This document shows positions 17,104-27,342 of a stretch of 64,000 bases of DNA, one piece after another. Source of the DNA: Bacteroidota bacterium (GTDB lineage: Bacteria; Bacteroidota; Bacteroidia; AKYH767-A; OLB10). Within the stretch, counting starts at the first letter, position 1. Each line of letters starts with the position of its first letter. The stretch spans positions 62,001-126,000 of the forward strand of contig JADKFV010000009.1 of NCBI GenBank assembly GCA_016717325.1, in the 5' to 3' direction. A program made the translations under genes and the position numbers. The notes below the pieces were generated by a model. It had not been told where the DNA came from. It ran no database searches and saw only the letters and a list, made by a program, of their open reading frames with translations.

Positions 17104-19724
17104 ATGAAAAAATATTTTTTACTCTCATGTTTCGCTATATGTTTAACAATTCAATTTTGTGTTGCGCAGAATAATGGATTTACAACCGTTGAATTGCCAA
17201 CTCAATTTAAACCCCCCGGACTGCATATTGCTGCACTTGATAACAATAAAAATTTATGGTTATTGAAAAACAAAAAAGCATTAGTAAAATATAGTATACA
17301 AAATCAGCAATGGACAGTTTATGACAGTACAATTTGCCCAATTGTGAATCTGGGGGTAAAAGATATTGTTTTCGACAACCAAAATAACTTATGGGCATTA
17401 TCCGCTAAAAACGGCCTTTATAAACTCGATGGTTCTACATGGTTTCATTACGATTCATTGAATGGTGGATTAACAACGAATCTGATTTTGTGCCTGTCAA
17501 TTCAAAATAATACGCTTTGGATTGGTACAAGTAGTGGAGCTTTATATGGCACACCCGGTAATTGGAATGTGTTTAATAAATTTAACTCAGGAATTGCTGG
17601 CGACACAATTAGTAAAATAATTATTGATGATACAAAAAACCGGGTTTGGTTTAGGTCGGTTAATAATTTTGGTCTGAGCGAATATGATAATGGCAATAGG
17701 AAACAATTAGATACAATACCTGATGTCAATTATTTTTATCCAAACAATATGGTTTGCGATAATGGATTATTATATTTTACCGTTGACCAGTATCAACTTT
17801 ATACTTATGATGGTGTGAGTGTGGTTCGCAATTTTAATATTGATGAACCTGATTTTGTGCAATTGAATAATTCTGTTTATTTTAAAAATGCCATAGATGG
17901 TCAAATTTACGCTATAGGTAATTACTTGGTTATTGTAGACTCTTTACATCGTAATTCATATTTCGATGCCAGGTTTAAATTAAGCACTATGGTAGTTTTG
18001 AATAATAAAATTTATTTCGCATATAAAGATAGCTTATACATTTTCGATCCTTCTTTGTACATGCAACCTCTTGTTGATAATATTTTTAATCCCGGACAAA
18101 TTGGAAAATACTTGAACAAAGGAAAAGTAAAAACAGCAATCTTAAATAATGGCACGAATAATTGGGACATGAATAACGCACAATACGAAGTGCCAAAAGG
18201 CAGCGACAAGCATGCAATTTACAACACAGGGCTGTGGATTGGTGGTCTTGATGATAACAACAACATTCATGTTGCGGCACAAACGTACCGCCAAACAGGC
18301 GTAGATTATTGGACAGGCCCTCTTGATACAACAAACGCTTTTATAGATTCTGCAACATCAGTTTCGTACAATTATGTTTGGAAAATAGATGGCTACGATA
18401 TTGAAGAATTTAAACACATGTATGCAAATGGGCAAGTGCAAAATGGTAATTATATAATACCAACCGATATACTCACATGGCCTGCACAAGGCATAAAAAA
18501 TAAAGCAAAAAATCTTGCTCCTTTTATCGATACAAACAACGATGGAAAGTATGACCCTACGGATGGCGATTATCCAAAAATAAAAGGCGACCAAATGTTG
18601 TGGTATATACTAAATGATAACCTTGCACCTCATACCGAAAGCAATGGTGGTAATCCACTAGGTGTAGAAATACATTGCTCCGCATATGCTTACAATTGTG
18701 ATACATTGCCCGATAGTTTGGATGTGATAAATACCACAACATTTTACGAATATAAATTTATTAATCGCAGCGATACCAATTATCATGATGTTTATACTGG
18801 GCTTTATACTGATGTTGACCTTGGCTTTGCCACTGATGATTTTATAGGGTGTGACTCAACAAACAATATTGCCTTTGGATACAATGGCGATAACTTTGAT
18901 GATGGTGGATTTGGGTATGGTGCAAATCCACCTATGATAAATATACAAGTTTTACAAGGCCCCAATCCATCACTAAATGATGGCAAAGATAATAACCACA
19001 ATGGACTAGTTGATGAACAAAACGAACGTTGCATGATGGAGCACGTAATGTATATCTGTGGATTTTTTATTTGCGAAAACCCTTATTCTGTTACTGATTA
19101 TTATAGATATATGAAAGGTGAATGGTTGGATGGCCGCCATTTAACTTATGGAGAAGATGGAATGAGTCTTACAAACCCACCTACCAATTTCATGTACAGC
19201 GGCACCCCATACGATAGTACAGGTTGGACAGAAATAAATGAAAATCACGCACCCGAGGATAGACGGTTTACGCTATCCTCCGGCCCGGTAAATTTACCTG
19301 CCCACAGCGAACAAACATTCGAATATGCAATTGTGTACACACGCGAACCCAATGCCCCCAACGGATTGCATACTTCGGTAGCACGCAATATTGCTGATGT
19401 GCAAAAAATAAAAAAATGGTTCGACACCAATACATTTCCCTCGTGCAACAAATATGAGTTCCCTGTTTTCCATCACAAATTCCTCCGCTCGATAGTGGTC
19501 TTATTATTTTTCCTAACCCTGCTATTTACAATTTTACACTCAACATAAATGATGATTTTATAAATGCATCTACCATAAAAATTTATAGTGCACTGGGGCA
19601 AAAAATTTATGACAAAAACATTTCTACAAAAACCATCAATATAGAAACATGGCACAGAGGGTTGTATTTTGTAGTTGTAGAAAAAGAGGGCGAATTGTAT
19701 AAAGGGAGATTTTTGAAATGGTAG
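17104..19724 (+). CDS. T9SS cargo with propeller-like N-terminus, apparent frameshift before sorting domain
   Basis: Signal peptide MKKYFLLSCFAICLTIQFC (cleavage near VAQ). Residues 30-320 contain two-component-regulator-type propeller repeats (FDNQNNLWALSAKNGLYK, TLWIGTSSGALYG). Residues 330-790 form a long secreted module of unknown function, with Ca-binding-like stretches (DTNNDGKYDPTDGDYP, DGKDNNHNGLVDE). The initial frame ends at 19548 in a non-homologous tail. At the three-A run 19477-19479 a second frame takes over with IPPLDSGLIIFPNPA and a full sorting domain ending GRFLKW at 19722. One extra A would join them. Same defect type as the gene at 2295-3730. Confidence 0.78.
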
Positions 19725-20320
19725 TTGGTTGCGTTGTTATTGGGTTATTGAGTTATTAGATTGTTGCCTTTGGCATGCTGAGTGTCAAAGTGAGTGTTGT
19801 CACCCTGAACGCAGTCGAAGGGATTATCGAACTGCGAAGCATCTCTTCAACTTATTGGTCATTGGTCATTGTCACCCTGAGCGAAGTCGAAGGGATCATT
19901 GGTCATTATCGTCATTGCGATTTGTTACAGTGAGTATTCTCGATTTGAGAAGCAATTTCTTCCAAGCATTGGTCATTTTAATTTTTTGCTTTTCTAATTT
20001 TTAATGGCAAAAAAACATTTGCATTCATTTTGTGCTTTTCGTGTTTTCAGTGGCAAAAAGTATTTGCATTTTATTCGGTATTCATTCGTCCTCTTCGGGG
20101 CAAAAAGCATTTTCATTTATTTTGCGCTTTTCGTGTTTTCAGTGGAATAAAGTATTCACATTTATTCGGCATTTATTCGTCCTATTCCCCGTTAAGCGGG
20201 GCAAGCTGTGGCAAAAAGCATTCGCATTTTCTTTATCCCTCTGCACTCATAATTTAATTAAAAATTGATTTCACATTCTATACAAAATGATGATACAACT
20301 TTTCTTTTCTTTGCGTGCTT
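19725..20320. repeat. Dispersed repeat mosaic, site 3, with 92-bp tandem units
   Basis: Two plus-strand copies of the CCCTGA(A/G)CG(A/C)AGTCGAAGGG core lie near 19801-19822 and 19873-19894, preceded by low-complexity TTATTGGG sequence. From 20029 to about 20212 there are two copies of a 92-bp unit starting TTTG(T/C)GCTTTTCGTGTTTTC (20029 and 20121), and a partial third with CAAAAAGCATTCGCATTTT. Part of this unit (GTGTTTTC then GGCAAAA) is found inverted near 24131. No gene is supported here. Confidence 0.75.
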
Positions 20321-21061
20321 ATGATACTCGGAAAAAAATTAGTAATCGTATTGCCGGCATATAATGCTTCGCGCACTTTGCAACAAACCTATAGCGAAAT
20401 ACCTTTCGATATTGTGGATGAAGTTGTGCTTGTTGACGATGCCAGTAAAGATGCCACGGCACAGCTTGCCAACGAATTGGGCATTATGCATGTGATAGTG
20501 CATGAGCAAAATAAGGGTTATGGTGGCAATCAAAAATCGTGTTACGATAAAGCCCTTTCGCTAAATGCTGATATTGTAATTATGCTTCATCCCGATTATC
20601 AATACACTCCAAAACTTATTGCCGCCATGGCAAGTATAATTGCCAACGATGTATACAAAGTAGTTTTGGGCTCGCGCATACTTGGGCAAGGCGCACTCAA
20701 AGGTGGCATGCCGGTTTACAAATATATTTTTAACAGGTTTCTTACTCTGTCACAAAACATATTGATGAACCAAAAATTGAGCGAGTATCATACTGGTTAT
20801 CGCGCATTCGATAGTGAAGTGTTGCGCAAAATAAATTACCACGCCAACAGCGATGATTTTGTTTTCGATAATCAAATGCTGGCACAAATATTTTTTGCCG
20901 GATACGACATTGCCGAAGTTACCTGCCCCACTAAATATTTTGACGAAGCTTCATCCATCAATTTTTCGCGCAGCATGAAATATGGCTTAGGCGTTTTGGG
21001 AGTATCGTTCCAATATTTTTTTACAAAATTGGGGATGATGAAGGCGAAGATATTTAGGTAG
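20321..21061 (+). CDS. Family 2 glycosyltransferase
   Basis: 246 aa from the ATG at 20321; the GTG two codons earlier is an alternative. GT-A fold of the DPM1/polyprenyl-phosphate mannosyltransferase type: VIVLPAYNASRTL, DEVVLVDDASKD, HEQNKGYGGNQKSC, MLHPDYQY (metal-binding HPD in place of DxD), and GYRAF acceptor-site motif. There are no C-terminal membrane helices. It likely transfers a sugar to a lipid carrier or polysaccharide on the cytoplasmic face. It precedes the malic enzyme by 83 bp; no linked polysaccharide cluster. Confidence 0.88.
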   Translation: MILGKKLVIVLPAYNASRTLQQTYSEIPFDIVDEVVLVDDASKDATAQLANELGIMHVIVHEQNKGYGGNQKSCYDKALSLNADIVIMLHPDYQYTPKLIAAMASIIANDVYKVVLGSRILGQGALKGGMPVYKYIFNRFLTLSQNILMNQKLSEYHTGYRAFDSEVLRKINYHANSDDFVFDNQMLAQIFFAGYDIAEVTCPTKYFDEASSINFSRSMKYGLGVLGVSFQYFFTKLGMMKAKIFR

Positions 21062-21144
21062 AAAAACGGACCCCTCCCCATCTCCCACCAAATGCATATC
21101 TTGCGACCCACATTTTAAAAACTATTCTTTTCAAAAAATAAATT

Positions 21145-23394
21145 ATGAGCGAAGCATTAGAATACCACAGCAGCGGGCGTCCCGGGAAGATAGAAGTAAT
21201 ACCTACCAAACCCAGCAGCACACAACGCGATTTATCGTTGGCATATTCGCCCGGTGTGGCCGAGCCTTGTTTGGCCATTGCAGCCAATGTTGACGATGTA
21301 TACAAATATACTTCGAAGGGAAATCTTGTTGCCGTAATTTCGAATGGCACTGCCGTGTTGGGATTGGGAAATATTGGCCCTCATGCATCCAAGCCGGTGA
21401 TGGAAGGTAAGGGAATTTTGTTTAAAATATTTGCCGACATCGATGTGTTCGATATAGAAATAGATCAGGAAAATGTTGATGATTTTGTAAAAACTGTAAA
21501 AGCCATTGCGCCAACTTTTGGTGGTATAAATTTAGAGGATATAAAAGCTCCGGAGTGTTTCGAAATTGAACGCAGGCTGAAAGAAGAATTAAAAATTCCG
21601 GTGATGCACGATGACCAACATGGCACAGCAATTATTTCGGCAGCGGCACTTATCAATGCACTGGAACTTTGTGGAAAAAAAATTGAGGATGTACGCATCA
21701 TTATTAACGGTGCCGGTGCAGCAGCAATATCATGTGGCAAGTTGTATATATCGCTTGGTGCCAAACAGGAAAATATTGTAATGCTCGATAGCAAAGGAGT
21801 GATACGTGCCGACCACGAAATAACCGATCACAACAAAAAACATTTTGCCACAGAGCTCGATTTAAACACACTTGACGATGCCATGGTAAACAGCGATGTG
21901 TTTATTGGATTATCGAAGGGCAATGTATTATCGCGCAGCATGGTTGAAAGTATGAATGCGCAACCAATAGTGTTTGCACTTGCCAATCCCGAGCCGGAAA
22001 TAAATTACGAAGATGCAATGGCAGCGCGCAAGGATTTAATTTTTGCTACGGGCCGCAGCGATTATCCCAATCAGGTAAACAATGCTATTGGTTTTCCATT
22101 TATTTTTCGTGGTGCACTCGATGTGCGTGCAACACAAATTAACGAGGCCATGAAACTTGCCGCAGTGTATGCCATTGCCGAACTCGCAAAAGAAACCGTT
22201 CCAGAAATTGTAAACATCGCCTACAATAAAAAAAATCTCAGCTTCGGTCGCGAGTATATCATTCCCAAGCCCCTCGACCCGCGATTAATTTCTACTGTGG
22301 CTCCGGCAGTTGCAAAAGCTGCAATAAAATCGGGTGTGGCGCAAACGCGAATTGCCAATTGGGAGCAATATGCCGAAGAGCTCGATGCTCGCATTGGCCG
22401 CGATGATAAATTAAGTAAGGTGCTAATATCACTTGCCAAACAAAATCCGCAGCGTGTTGTATTTGGCGAAGCCGAGAATTACAAAATGCTGAAAGCTGCA
22501 CAAATAGTGAATGACGAGGGCATAGCCAAACCAATATTGTTGGGCAACAAACAGAAGATTGATAAGCTTATAAAAGAAAATAATTTACACCTGGGCGATA
22601 TTGTTGTAATAGATCCGCGCGAGGACGAAACGTATCATCAGCAATTTGGCGAAGCATTATATGAAAAGCGTAAACGTAAAGGATTAACCATTTACGATTC
22701 GAAAAAGATGATGCGCGAGCGCAATTACTATGGCGCCATGATGGTTGAAACAGGACAGGCCGATGCACTTATATCGGGCCTTACCCGGCAATATTCCGAC
22801 ACCATTAAGCCGGCATTGCGCATTCTTGGCAAGCAGGACGACACGCGCATTGTTGCAGGCATGCACATCATAATGACTAAACGCGGTCCGATATTTTTTG
22901 CTGATACTACTGTAAATTTAAATCCCGGATGGGAAGAGCTTGTCGATATTACTCTGCTTGTTGCCAAAGCCATGCAACAATTTAATTTGAAACCCCGCAT
23001 TGCATTGTTATCGTATTCAAACTTTGGTTCGAGCGATGATCCAAATGTGCGCAAGGTGCGGCAAGCAGTAAATTATTTACATGAAAATTATCCGAGTCTT
23101 GTTGTAGATGGCGAAATACAGGCAAATATGGCATTCAATACACAATTGCTGAAAGACAATTATCCTTTTACCGAATTGGTAAATGGCGGTGCAACAGCAT
23201 TGCTTTTTCCTTCGCTCGAGGCTGGCAATATTGCATATAAACTGATGATGGAACTTGCAGGATACGAGGCCATAGGTCCAATACTTTTAGGCATGAAAAA
23301 ACCTGTGCACGTTTTGCAACTCGGCAGCAGCATTCGCGAAATTGTAAACATGGTAACCATTGCCGTGGTGGATGCGCAGTCAAGGAAAGTTTGA
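21145..23394 (+). CDS. maeB: NADP-dependent malic enzyme, MaeB type
   Basis: 749 aa, the usual length of the two-domain malic enzyme. Residues 1-420 are the catalytic part: LAYSPGVAEPC, NGTAVLGLGNIG, MEGKGILFKIFADIDVFDIE, VMHDDQHGTAII, NGAGAAAISC (dinucleotide loop). Residues 430-749 are the phosphotransacetylase-like regulatory domain (VVFGEAENYKMLKAAQ, NPGWEELVDITLLVAKAM, LQLGSSIREIVNM). It converts malate to pyruvate and CO2 with formation of NADPH; in this group the PTA domain serves allosteric control by acetyl-CoA. Confidence 0.95.
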   Translation: MSEALEYHSSGRPGKIEVIPTKPSSTQRDLSLAYSPGVAEPCLAIAANVDDVYKYTSKGNLVAVISNGTAVLGLGNIGPHASKPVMEGKGILFKIFADIDVFDIEIDQENVDDFVKTVKAIAPTFGGINLEDIKAPECFEIERRLKEELKIPVMHDDQHGTAIISAAALINALELCGKKIEDVRIIINGAGAAAISCGKLYISLGAKQENIVMLDSKGVIRADHEITDHNKKHFATELDLNTLDDAMVNSDVFIGLSKGNVLSRSMVESMNAQPIVFALANPEPEINYEDAMAARKDLIFATGRSDYPNQVNNAIGFPFIFRGALDVRATQINEAMKLAAVYAIAELAKETVPEIVNIAYNKKNLSFGREYIIPKPLDPRLISTVAPAVAKAAIKSGVAQTRIANWEQYAEELDARIGRDDKLSKVLISLAKQNPQRVVFGEAENYKMLKAAQIVNDEGIAKPILLGNKQKIDKLIKENNLHLGDIVVIDPREDETYHQQFGEALYEKRKRKGLTIYDSKKMMRERNYYGAMMVETGQADALISGLTRQYSDTIKPALRILGKQDDTRIVAGMHIIMTKRGPIFFADTTVNLNPGWEELVDITLLVAKAMQQFNLKPRIALLSYSNFGSSDDPNVRKVRQAVNYLHENYPSLVVDGEIQANMAFNTQLLKDNYPFTELVNGGATALLFPSLEAGNIAYKLMMELAGYEAIGPILLGMKKPVHVLQLGSSIREIVNMVTIAVVDAQSRKV

Positions 23395-23509
23395 TTTTAT
23401 TGAAAAAACGAAACGGATTTTGAAATAAAATAATCTCCTCTCAAATCAAAAAGTAATTTTATTCGTTTAAAAATTAGAACAGACAAAATCAAAATAATTT
23501 CAGATTAAC

Positions 23510-24103
23510 ATGTACGAATACTTCAATGGTAAGTTTGCAAAAGTAACCGCAACACAAGTAGTGGTGGATGTAAATGGTGTGGGTTACGATGTAAATATTT
23601 CGCTCAATACTTATGCAAAAATAAAAGAACTGCACGAGGGCAAAATATATGTGCATCTTTCTATAAAAGAAGATGCCCATACGCTTTATGGATTTGCCGA
23701 TGACGATGAACGCAAAATGTTTCGGCATTTAATTACTGTAAATGGTGTTGGTACGAATACTGCCCGCATGATATTGTCATCGCTAACACCCAACGAATTG
23801 CAAATGGTAATAGGCGGAGGTAATGTTGCAGTATTGCAAAAAGTAAAAGGCATAGGTGCAAAAACAGCACAAAAAATAATAATCGATTTGAAAGATAAAG
23901 TGATAAAAGATGGTCCATCGGGTTCTACTGGTGCAGGAACAATTTTTGTTACAAGTTCGGCACGCAGCGAGGCATTGAGCGCCCTTGTTACATTGGGGTT
24001 TGCACGCAATGTTGCCGAAAAAGCAATCGATACTACCATCAAACAAAAAGGCGATAATCTAAATGTAGAAGAATTGATAAAGGGGGCATTGGGGAATTTG
24101 TAA
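23510..24103 (+). CDS. ruvA: Holliday junction DNA helicase subunit RuvA
   Basis: 197 aa, typical length. OB-fold domain I (MYEYFNGKFAKVTATQVVVD, NGVGYDVNIS), domain II with two helix-hairpin-helix motifs (ITVNGVGTNTARMIL and LQKVKGIGAKTAQKI), flexible linker, and domain III (SALVTLGFARNVAEKAI). RuvA tetramers bind Holliday junctions and load the RuvB motor during recombinational repair. Stands alone, without ruvB or ruvC next to it, as is common in Bacteroidota. Confidence 0.95.
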   Translation: MYEYFNGKFAKVTATQVVVDVNGVGYDVNISLNTYAKIKELHEGKIYVHLSIKEDAHTLYGFADDDERKMFRHLITVNGVGTNTARMILSSLTPNELQMVIGGGNVAVLQKVKGIGAKTAQKIIIDLKDKVIKDGPSGSTGAGTIFVTSSARSEALSALVTLGFARNVAEKAIDTTIKQKGDNLNVEELIKGALGNL

Positions 24104-24267
24104 TAAAAAGAAAGTTTTGAAATTTTTTTAATGCCACGAAAAACACGAAACAATTTGCCGGAATGTGTTTTATATAATTGATTGAAGTGAAGAGTAAATG
24201 CACAAATTTTTAATAGCAGAGCAACTCCAAAAAAAGGTACTAATGATTTAATGTTTATTTCAAAAAA

Positions 24268-24813
24268 ATGAAAATATATACAAAAACAGGCGACAAAGGA
24301 CAAACATCGTTGATAGGCGGCACAAGGGTTTCGAAGCACCATGTGAGGATTGAAGCTTATGGCACTATTGATGAACTTAATTCCTGGATAGGACTTCTGC
24401 ACAGCACATTGCCAGCATCCGCCATCAATATAATGCCCGAAATACAAGACCGCTTATTTACCATAGGCTCGTTGCTGGCTGCCGACCCCGAAAAATCGCG
24501 CATGACCTTACCTCAACTTGAACAAGCGGATATATTATTGCTCGAAAATGAAATAGACGCTATGAATGAAGTGTTGCCCGAAATGCGCAGTTTTGTGTTG
24601 CCCGGAGGCAGTATTGGCGTTTCTCAAGTGCATATTGCCAGGTGTGTATGCCGCAGAGCCGAGCGTTGCATCACCACCTTAATGGAGCATGCCGAAATAA
24701 ACAATGACATACTTGTGTACGTAAACAGGCTCAGCGACTACCTTTTCGTGCTTTCGCGCAGGGTTGGCCAATTGGAAAATGCTGCCGAAATTCCATGGAA
24801 ACCGCGTGTTTAA
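24268..24813 (+). CDS. Cob(I)alamin adenosyltransferase, PduO type
   Basis: 181 aa. ATP-binding N-terminus KIYTKTGDKGQTSLIGGTRV, the YGTIDELNSWIG segment and the C-terminal signature RRAERCITTL and YVNRLSDYLFVLSR are the PduO/MMAB landmarks. It transfers the adenosyl group of ATP to reduced cobalamin, making coenzyme B12 for enzymes such as methylmalonyl-CoA mutase. No other cobalamin gene is nearby. A dispersed repeat fragment (GCCACGAAAAACACGAAA) lies upstream near 24131. Confidence 0.93.
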   Translation: MKIYTKTGDKGQTSLIGGTRVSKHHVRIEAYGTIDELNSWIGLLHSTLPASAINIMPEIQDRLFTIGSLLAADPEKSRMTLPQLEQADILLLENEIDAMNEVLPEMRSFVLPGGSIGVSQVHIARCVCRRAERCITTLMEHAEINNDILVYVNRLSDYLFVLSRRVGQLENAAEIPWKPRV

Positions 24814-24852
24814 AAATTTGTTAACCGAACGTAGATGATGTTCATATTTATA

Positions 24853-24860
24853 TATTTTTG
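24853..24860 (+). promoter_or_regulatory. Candidate -7 promoter box for DUF2795 gene
   Basis: TATTTTTG fits TAnnTTTG, 108 nt before the ATG at 24968 in a gap of 154 nt. No matching TTG at 17-23 nt upstream. Confidence 0.3.
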
Positions 24861-24967
24861 CGCGCCTAAAATTTGATGCTTGGAAACAATAGTTGTAAAG
24901 TTCATTGATTATACAACCGGGCAATAAATTGAAAACATAAACGATAATTAAATAAAACAAAAATAAT

Positions 24968-25189
24968 ATGTATTGGACACTCGAACTTGCCTCGCATCTC
25001 GAAGATGCACCATGGCCGGCCACCAAAGAAGAGCTGATTGATTATGCCGTTCGTTCAGGAGCGCCCATGGAAGTTATCGAAAACTTGCAAGAACTCGAAG
25101 ACGAAGGCGAAACCTACGAAAACATAGATGAAATTTGGCCCGACTATCCTACGAAGGACGACTTCTTTTTCAATGAAGAGGAGTATTAG
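24968..25189 (+). CDS. DUF2795 domain protein
   Basis: 73 aa, acidic. MYWTLELASHLEDAPWPATK and ELIDYAVRSGAPMEVIENLQ are the conserved core of the small DUF2795 family that is widespread and highly conserved in Bacteroidota; the C-terminus is D/E/F-rich. Function unknown; the helix-turn-helix-like core suggests a nucleic-acid- or protein-binding adaptor. It is followed by a strong intrinsic terminator at 25376. Confidence 0.88.
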   Translation: MYWTLELASHLEDAPWPATKEELIDYAVRSGAPMEVIENLQELEDEGETYENIDEIWPDYPTKDDFFFNEEEY

Positions 25190-25194
25190 TTGTT

Positions 25195-25330
25195 CTAAGG
25201 ATTGTCATTCGTCATTGTGAGGATTGTCATTATTGTCATTGCAAATCCGAACAGTTTCGAAAGAGGAAATCTCAACTCCATATCATTAGATTGTTATTGG
25301 TGAATAGGTATTCTGATTCGGTTATTAATA
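25195..25330 (+). repeat. Degenerate dispersed-repeat remnant
   Basis: Low-complexity ATTGTCATTCGTCATTGTGA sequence with an eroded GAACAGTTTCGAAAGAGG, resembling the flank of the dispersed repeats but without an intact core. Confidence 0.45.
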
Positions 25331-25375
25331 AATTCACAACGTAGAGCCAAAATCAAATCAACGAAATCAAAACAT

Positions 25376-25414
25376 AAAAAAGCCTGTTTCCGTTTTTGGA
25401 AATAGGCTTTTTTT
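25376..25414 (+). terminator. Intrinsic terminator directly in front of MFS start
   Basis: A6 then GCCTGTTTCC, loop GTTTTT, GGAAATAGGC then T7. The 10-bp core has one G-U pair and extends into A-T pairs. It ends the DUF2795 transcript; the MFS start codon follows only 5 nt after the T-run. Confidence 0.8.
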
Positions 25415-25419
25415 GTAAT

Positions 25420-26679
25420 ATGAATTTAGTAACACATAAAGCTTTTGCGGCCTGGCGTTATGCCAATTTCAGGCTATATATGGTGGCGCGCCTTACCCTC
25501 ACTATGGGTATCATCATGCAGTCGGTAATTACCGGATGGATGGTTTATCTCTACACCAAAGACGCATTTATGCTTGGACTTACGGGCCTTGCCGAAGCCA
25601 TTCCCGCTATTGCGGTTGGTTTATATGCCGGATACCTGGCCGATAAATACCATCGCAAAAAAATAATTCTTACATCCTTACTTTTTCTGATTTTAAGTTC
25701 GGTTTGCATTACCTACATCAATTTTCATGAGCACTATTATTATACAAAATTTGGAGTGGTACCACTATTTGCATTTACATTTTGTGTGGGCATTAGTCGT
25801 GGATTTTTGGCTTCGGCTACAAATGCCATGTCGGCCGGATTGGTACCGTTAGAAGTATTGCCAAACATGATATCGTGGAACACCACCGCCTGGTATATAG
25901 GCGCTATTGCGGGGCCGGCTATTGGTGGCATTGTTTACAATAATTACAACGCTGGATATGTAAGTTTACTTTACACCTTACTTATGGTTATTGCCTTTGT
26001 GAGTTATGTTTTTTTAAAGATTCCGGCCGCCAGTCATACGCTTACACAAAGTTGGTTTTTGAGTTTCAAAGAAGGGGTTGTTTATCTAAAACAGAATAAA
26101 ATATTATTAGGTGCCATCACTTTAGATTTACTGGCGGTAATGTTTGGCGATGCCATAGTGCTGTTGCCGGCATTTGCTGCAACCGTTCTAAATATAGATG
26201 CCGCCACTACAGGATGGCTGCGTGCTGCACCGGCTGTGGGTTCTATAGTTATGGCAACATGGCTGGCATTTCATCCTCCGGTAAACAATACAGGCCGCAA
26301 ACTGTTGTTTTCGGTGGCTTGTTTTGGTTTTGCAATGATAGCCTTTGGCCTGTCACACAGTTTCATGCTCACATATATCATTCTTGCTTTAGCCGGCATG
26401 TTCGATACGGTAAGTGTAATAGTGCGGAATATTATTTTGCAAACCACCACACACGATAGTATGCGCGGTAGAGTAGCGTCAATCAATAGTATTTTCATTG
26501 GCTCTTCGAATGAGATTGGCGCGTTTGTGGCCGGTAGTATGGCTAAGATGTTTACATTGCAGGCTTCGGTGGTATTGGGTGGTTGCATTACTGTGTTTGT
26601 GGTATTATTGATGTGGCGAATAGTCCCCGAATTGAAAAAGTATAATCAATTGGAAAAATCACAAAATGTATCCGAATAA
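25420..26679 (+). CDS. MFS transporter, enterobactin-exporter (EntS)-like
   Basis: 419 aa from the ATG at 25420. It has twelve predicted helices and the opening AFAAWRYANFRLYMVARLT, MGIIMQSVITGWMVY, GLYAGYLADKYHRKK (motif A) and the mid-protein WNTTAWYIGAIAGPAIGG, as in EntS-type MFS exporters of siderophores or drugs. Substrate cannot be predicted. The start codon is immediately behind a terminator and there is no room for a separate promoter, so its expression depends on read-through or on a promoter inside the terminator region. Confidence 0.88.
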   Translation: MNLVTHKAFAAWRYANFRLYMVARLTLTMGIIMQSVITGWMVYLYTKDAFMLGLTGLAEAIPAIAVGLYAGYLADKYHRKKIILTSLLFLILSSVCITYINFHEHYYYTKFGVVPLFAFTFCVGISRGFLASATNAMSAGLVPLEVLPNMISWNTTAWYIGAIAGPAIGGIVYNNYNAGYVSLLYTLLMVIAFVSYVFLKIPAASHTLTQSWFLSFKEGVVYLKQNKILLGAITLDLLAVMFGDAIVLLPAFAATVLNIDAATTGWLRAAPAVGSIVMATWLAFHPPVNNTGRKLLFSVACFGFAMIAFGLSHSFMLTYIILALAGMFDTVSVIVRNIILQTTTHDSMRGRVASINSIFIGSSNEIGAFVAGSMAKMFTLQASVVLGGCITVFVVLLMWRIVPELKKYNQLEKSQNVSE

Positions 26680-26814
26680 TTTTAAAAAAAGCTGAAACAC
26701 AAAAAGTGAAATTTGAAAACAAAAACATTCTCAAAACAGATACTAAACAGAAAGAAAAAAAATACATCGATCGCTTTTAAATTCCGAAAAATAAATTCTA
26801 CTTTCCATTCTAAA

Positions 26815-26925
26815 TTCTAAAAATCTCAAAACAAAAAATCCCAATACTCAATACAAATAATCTCAATACTCAATACAAACAAACAATCTCAATACTAAAA
26901 ATCCCAATACTCAATACTAAAGAAC
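26815..26925 (+). repeat. Short low-complexity tandem repeat before DUF454 gene
   Basis: Four to five imperfect copies of CAATACTCAATAC with AATCTC/AATCCC spacers, ending 3 nt before the ATG at 26929. The rest of the gap from 26680 is A-rich without other features. Confidence 0.65.
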
Positions 26926-26928
26926 TAA

Positions 26929-27342
26929 ATGAAATCGGTAATAGAAAAAAAAATATGGGTGATTGCAGGAGTAATATTCTGCATGATTGGGGTGGTTGGA
27001 GTTATATTACCATTAATGCCCGGGCTGGTATTTTTCATTATTGCATCGTATTGCTTTGCACGGGGATCACGAAAATTTTTGCGCATATTACTTTCCAACA
27101 AAACCATAGGTCCACAAATAATGGACTATAAACGTGGTAAAGGCATGACCATGAAAACAAAAGTAATAGCTATTGCAATGGTACTTGTTAGTATGAGTAT
27201 AAGCGCATTTGTTATGGTAAAAATTTATTGGGTAAAATGGGCAATATGCGTAACTTGTATTGGTGTGGTGGCAATAATTTTCAAACAGAAAACCAGAATA
27301 GCTGAAACACCTCTCAATGGTATTGTTAAAACAAATTCGTAA
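26929..27342 (+). CDS. DUF454 (YbaN-like) inner membrane protein
   Basis: 137 aa with three membrane helices. The family signature is present: GVVGVILPLMPGLVFFIIASYCFARGS, split by the short linker before the KTIGPQIMDYKRGKGM loop. YbaN-type proteins are small inner-membrane proteins of unknown function. The leader is an unusual short-repeat tract. Confidence 0.85.
   Translation: MKSVIEKKIWVIAGVIFCMIGVVGVILPLMPGLVFFIIASYCFARGSRKFLRILLSNKTIGPQIMDYKRGKGMTMKTKVIAIAMVLVSMSISAFVMVKIYWVKWAICVTCIGVVAIIFKQKTRIAETPLNGIVKTNS

Noticed and set aside
23686..24447. A 253-codon minus-strand open frame across ruvA and the cobalamin adenosyltransferase gene
   Set aside because: It is antisense to two well-supported genes and has low-complexity, Cys/Phe-rich composition; a shadow frame.
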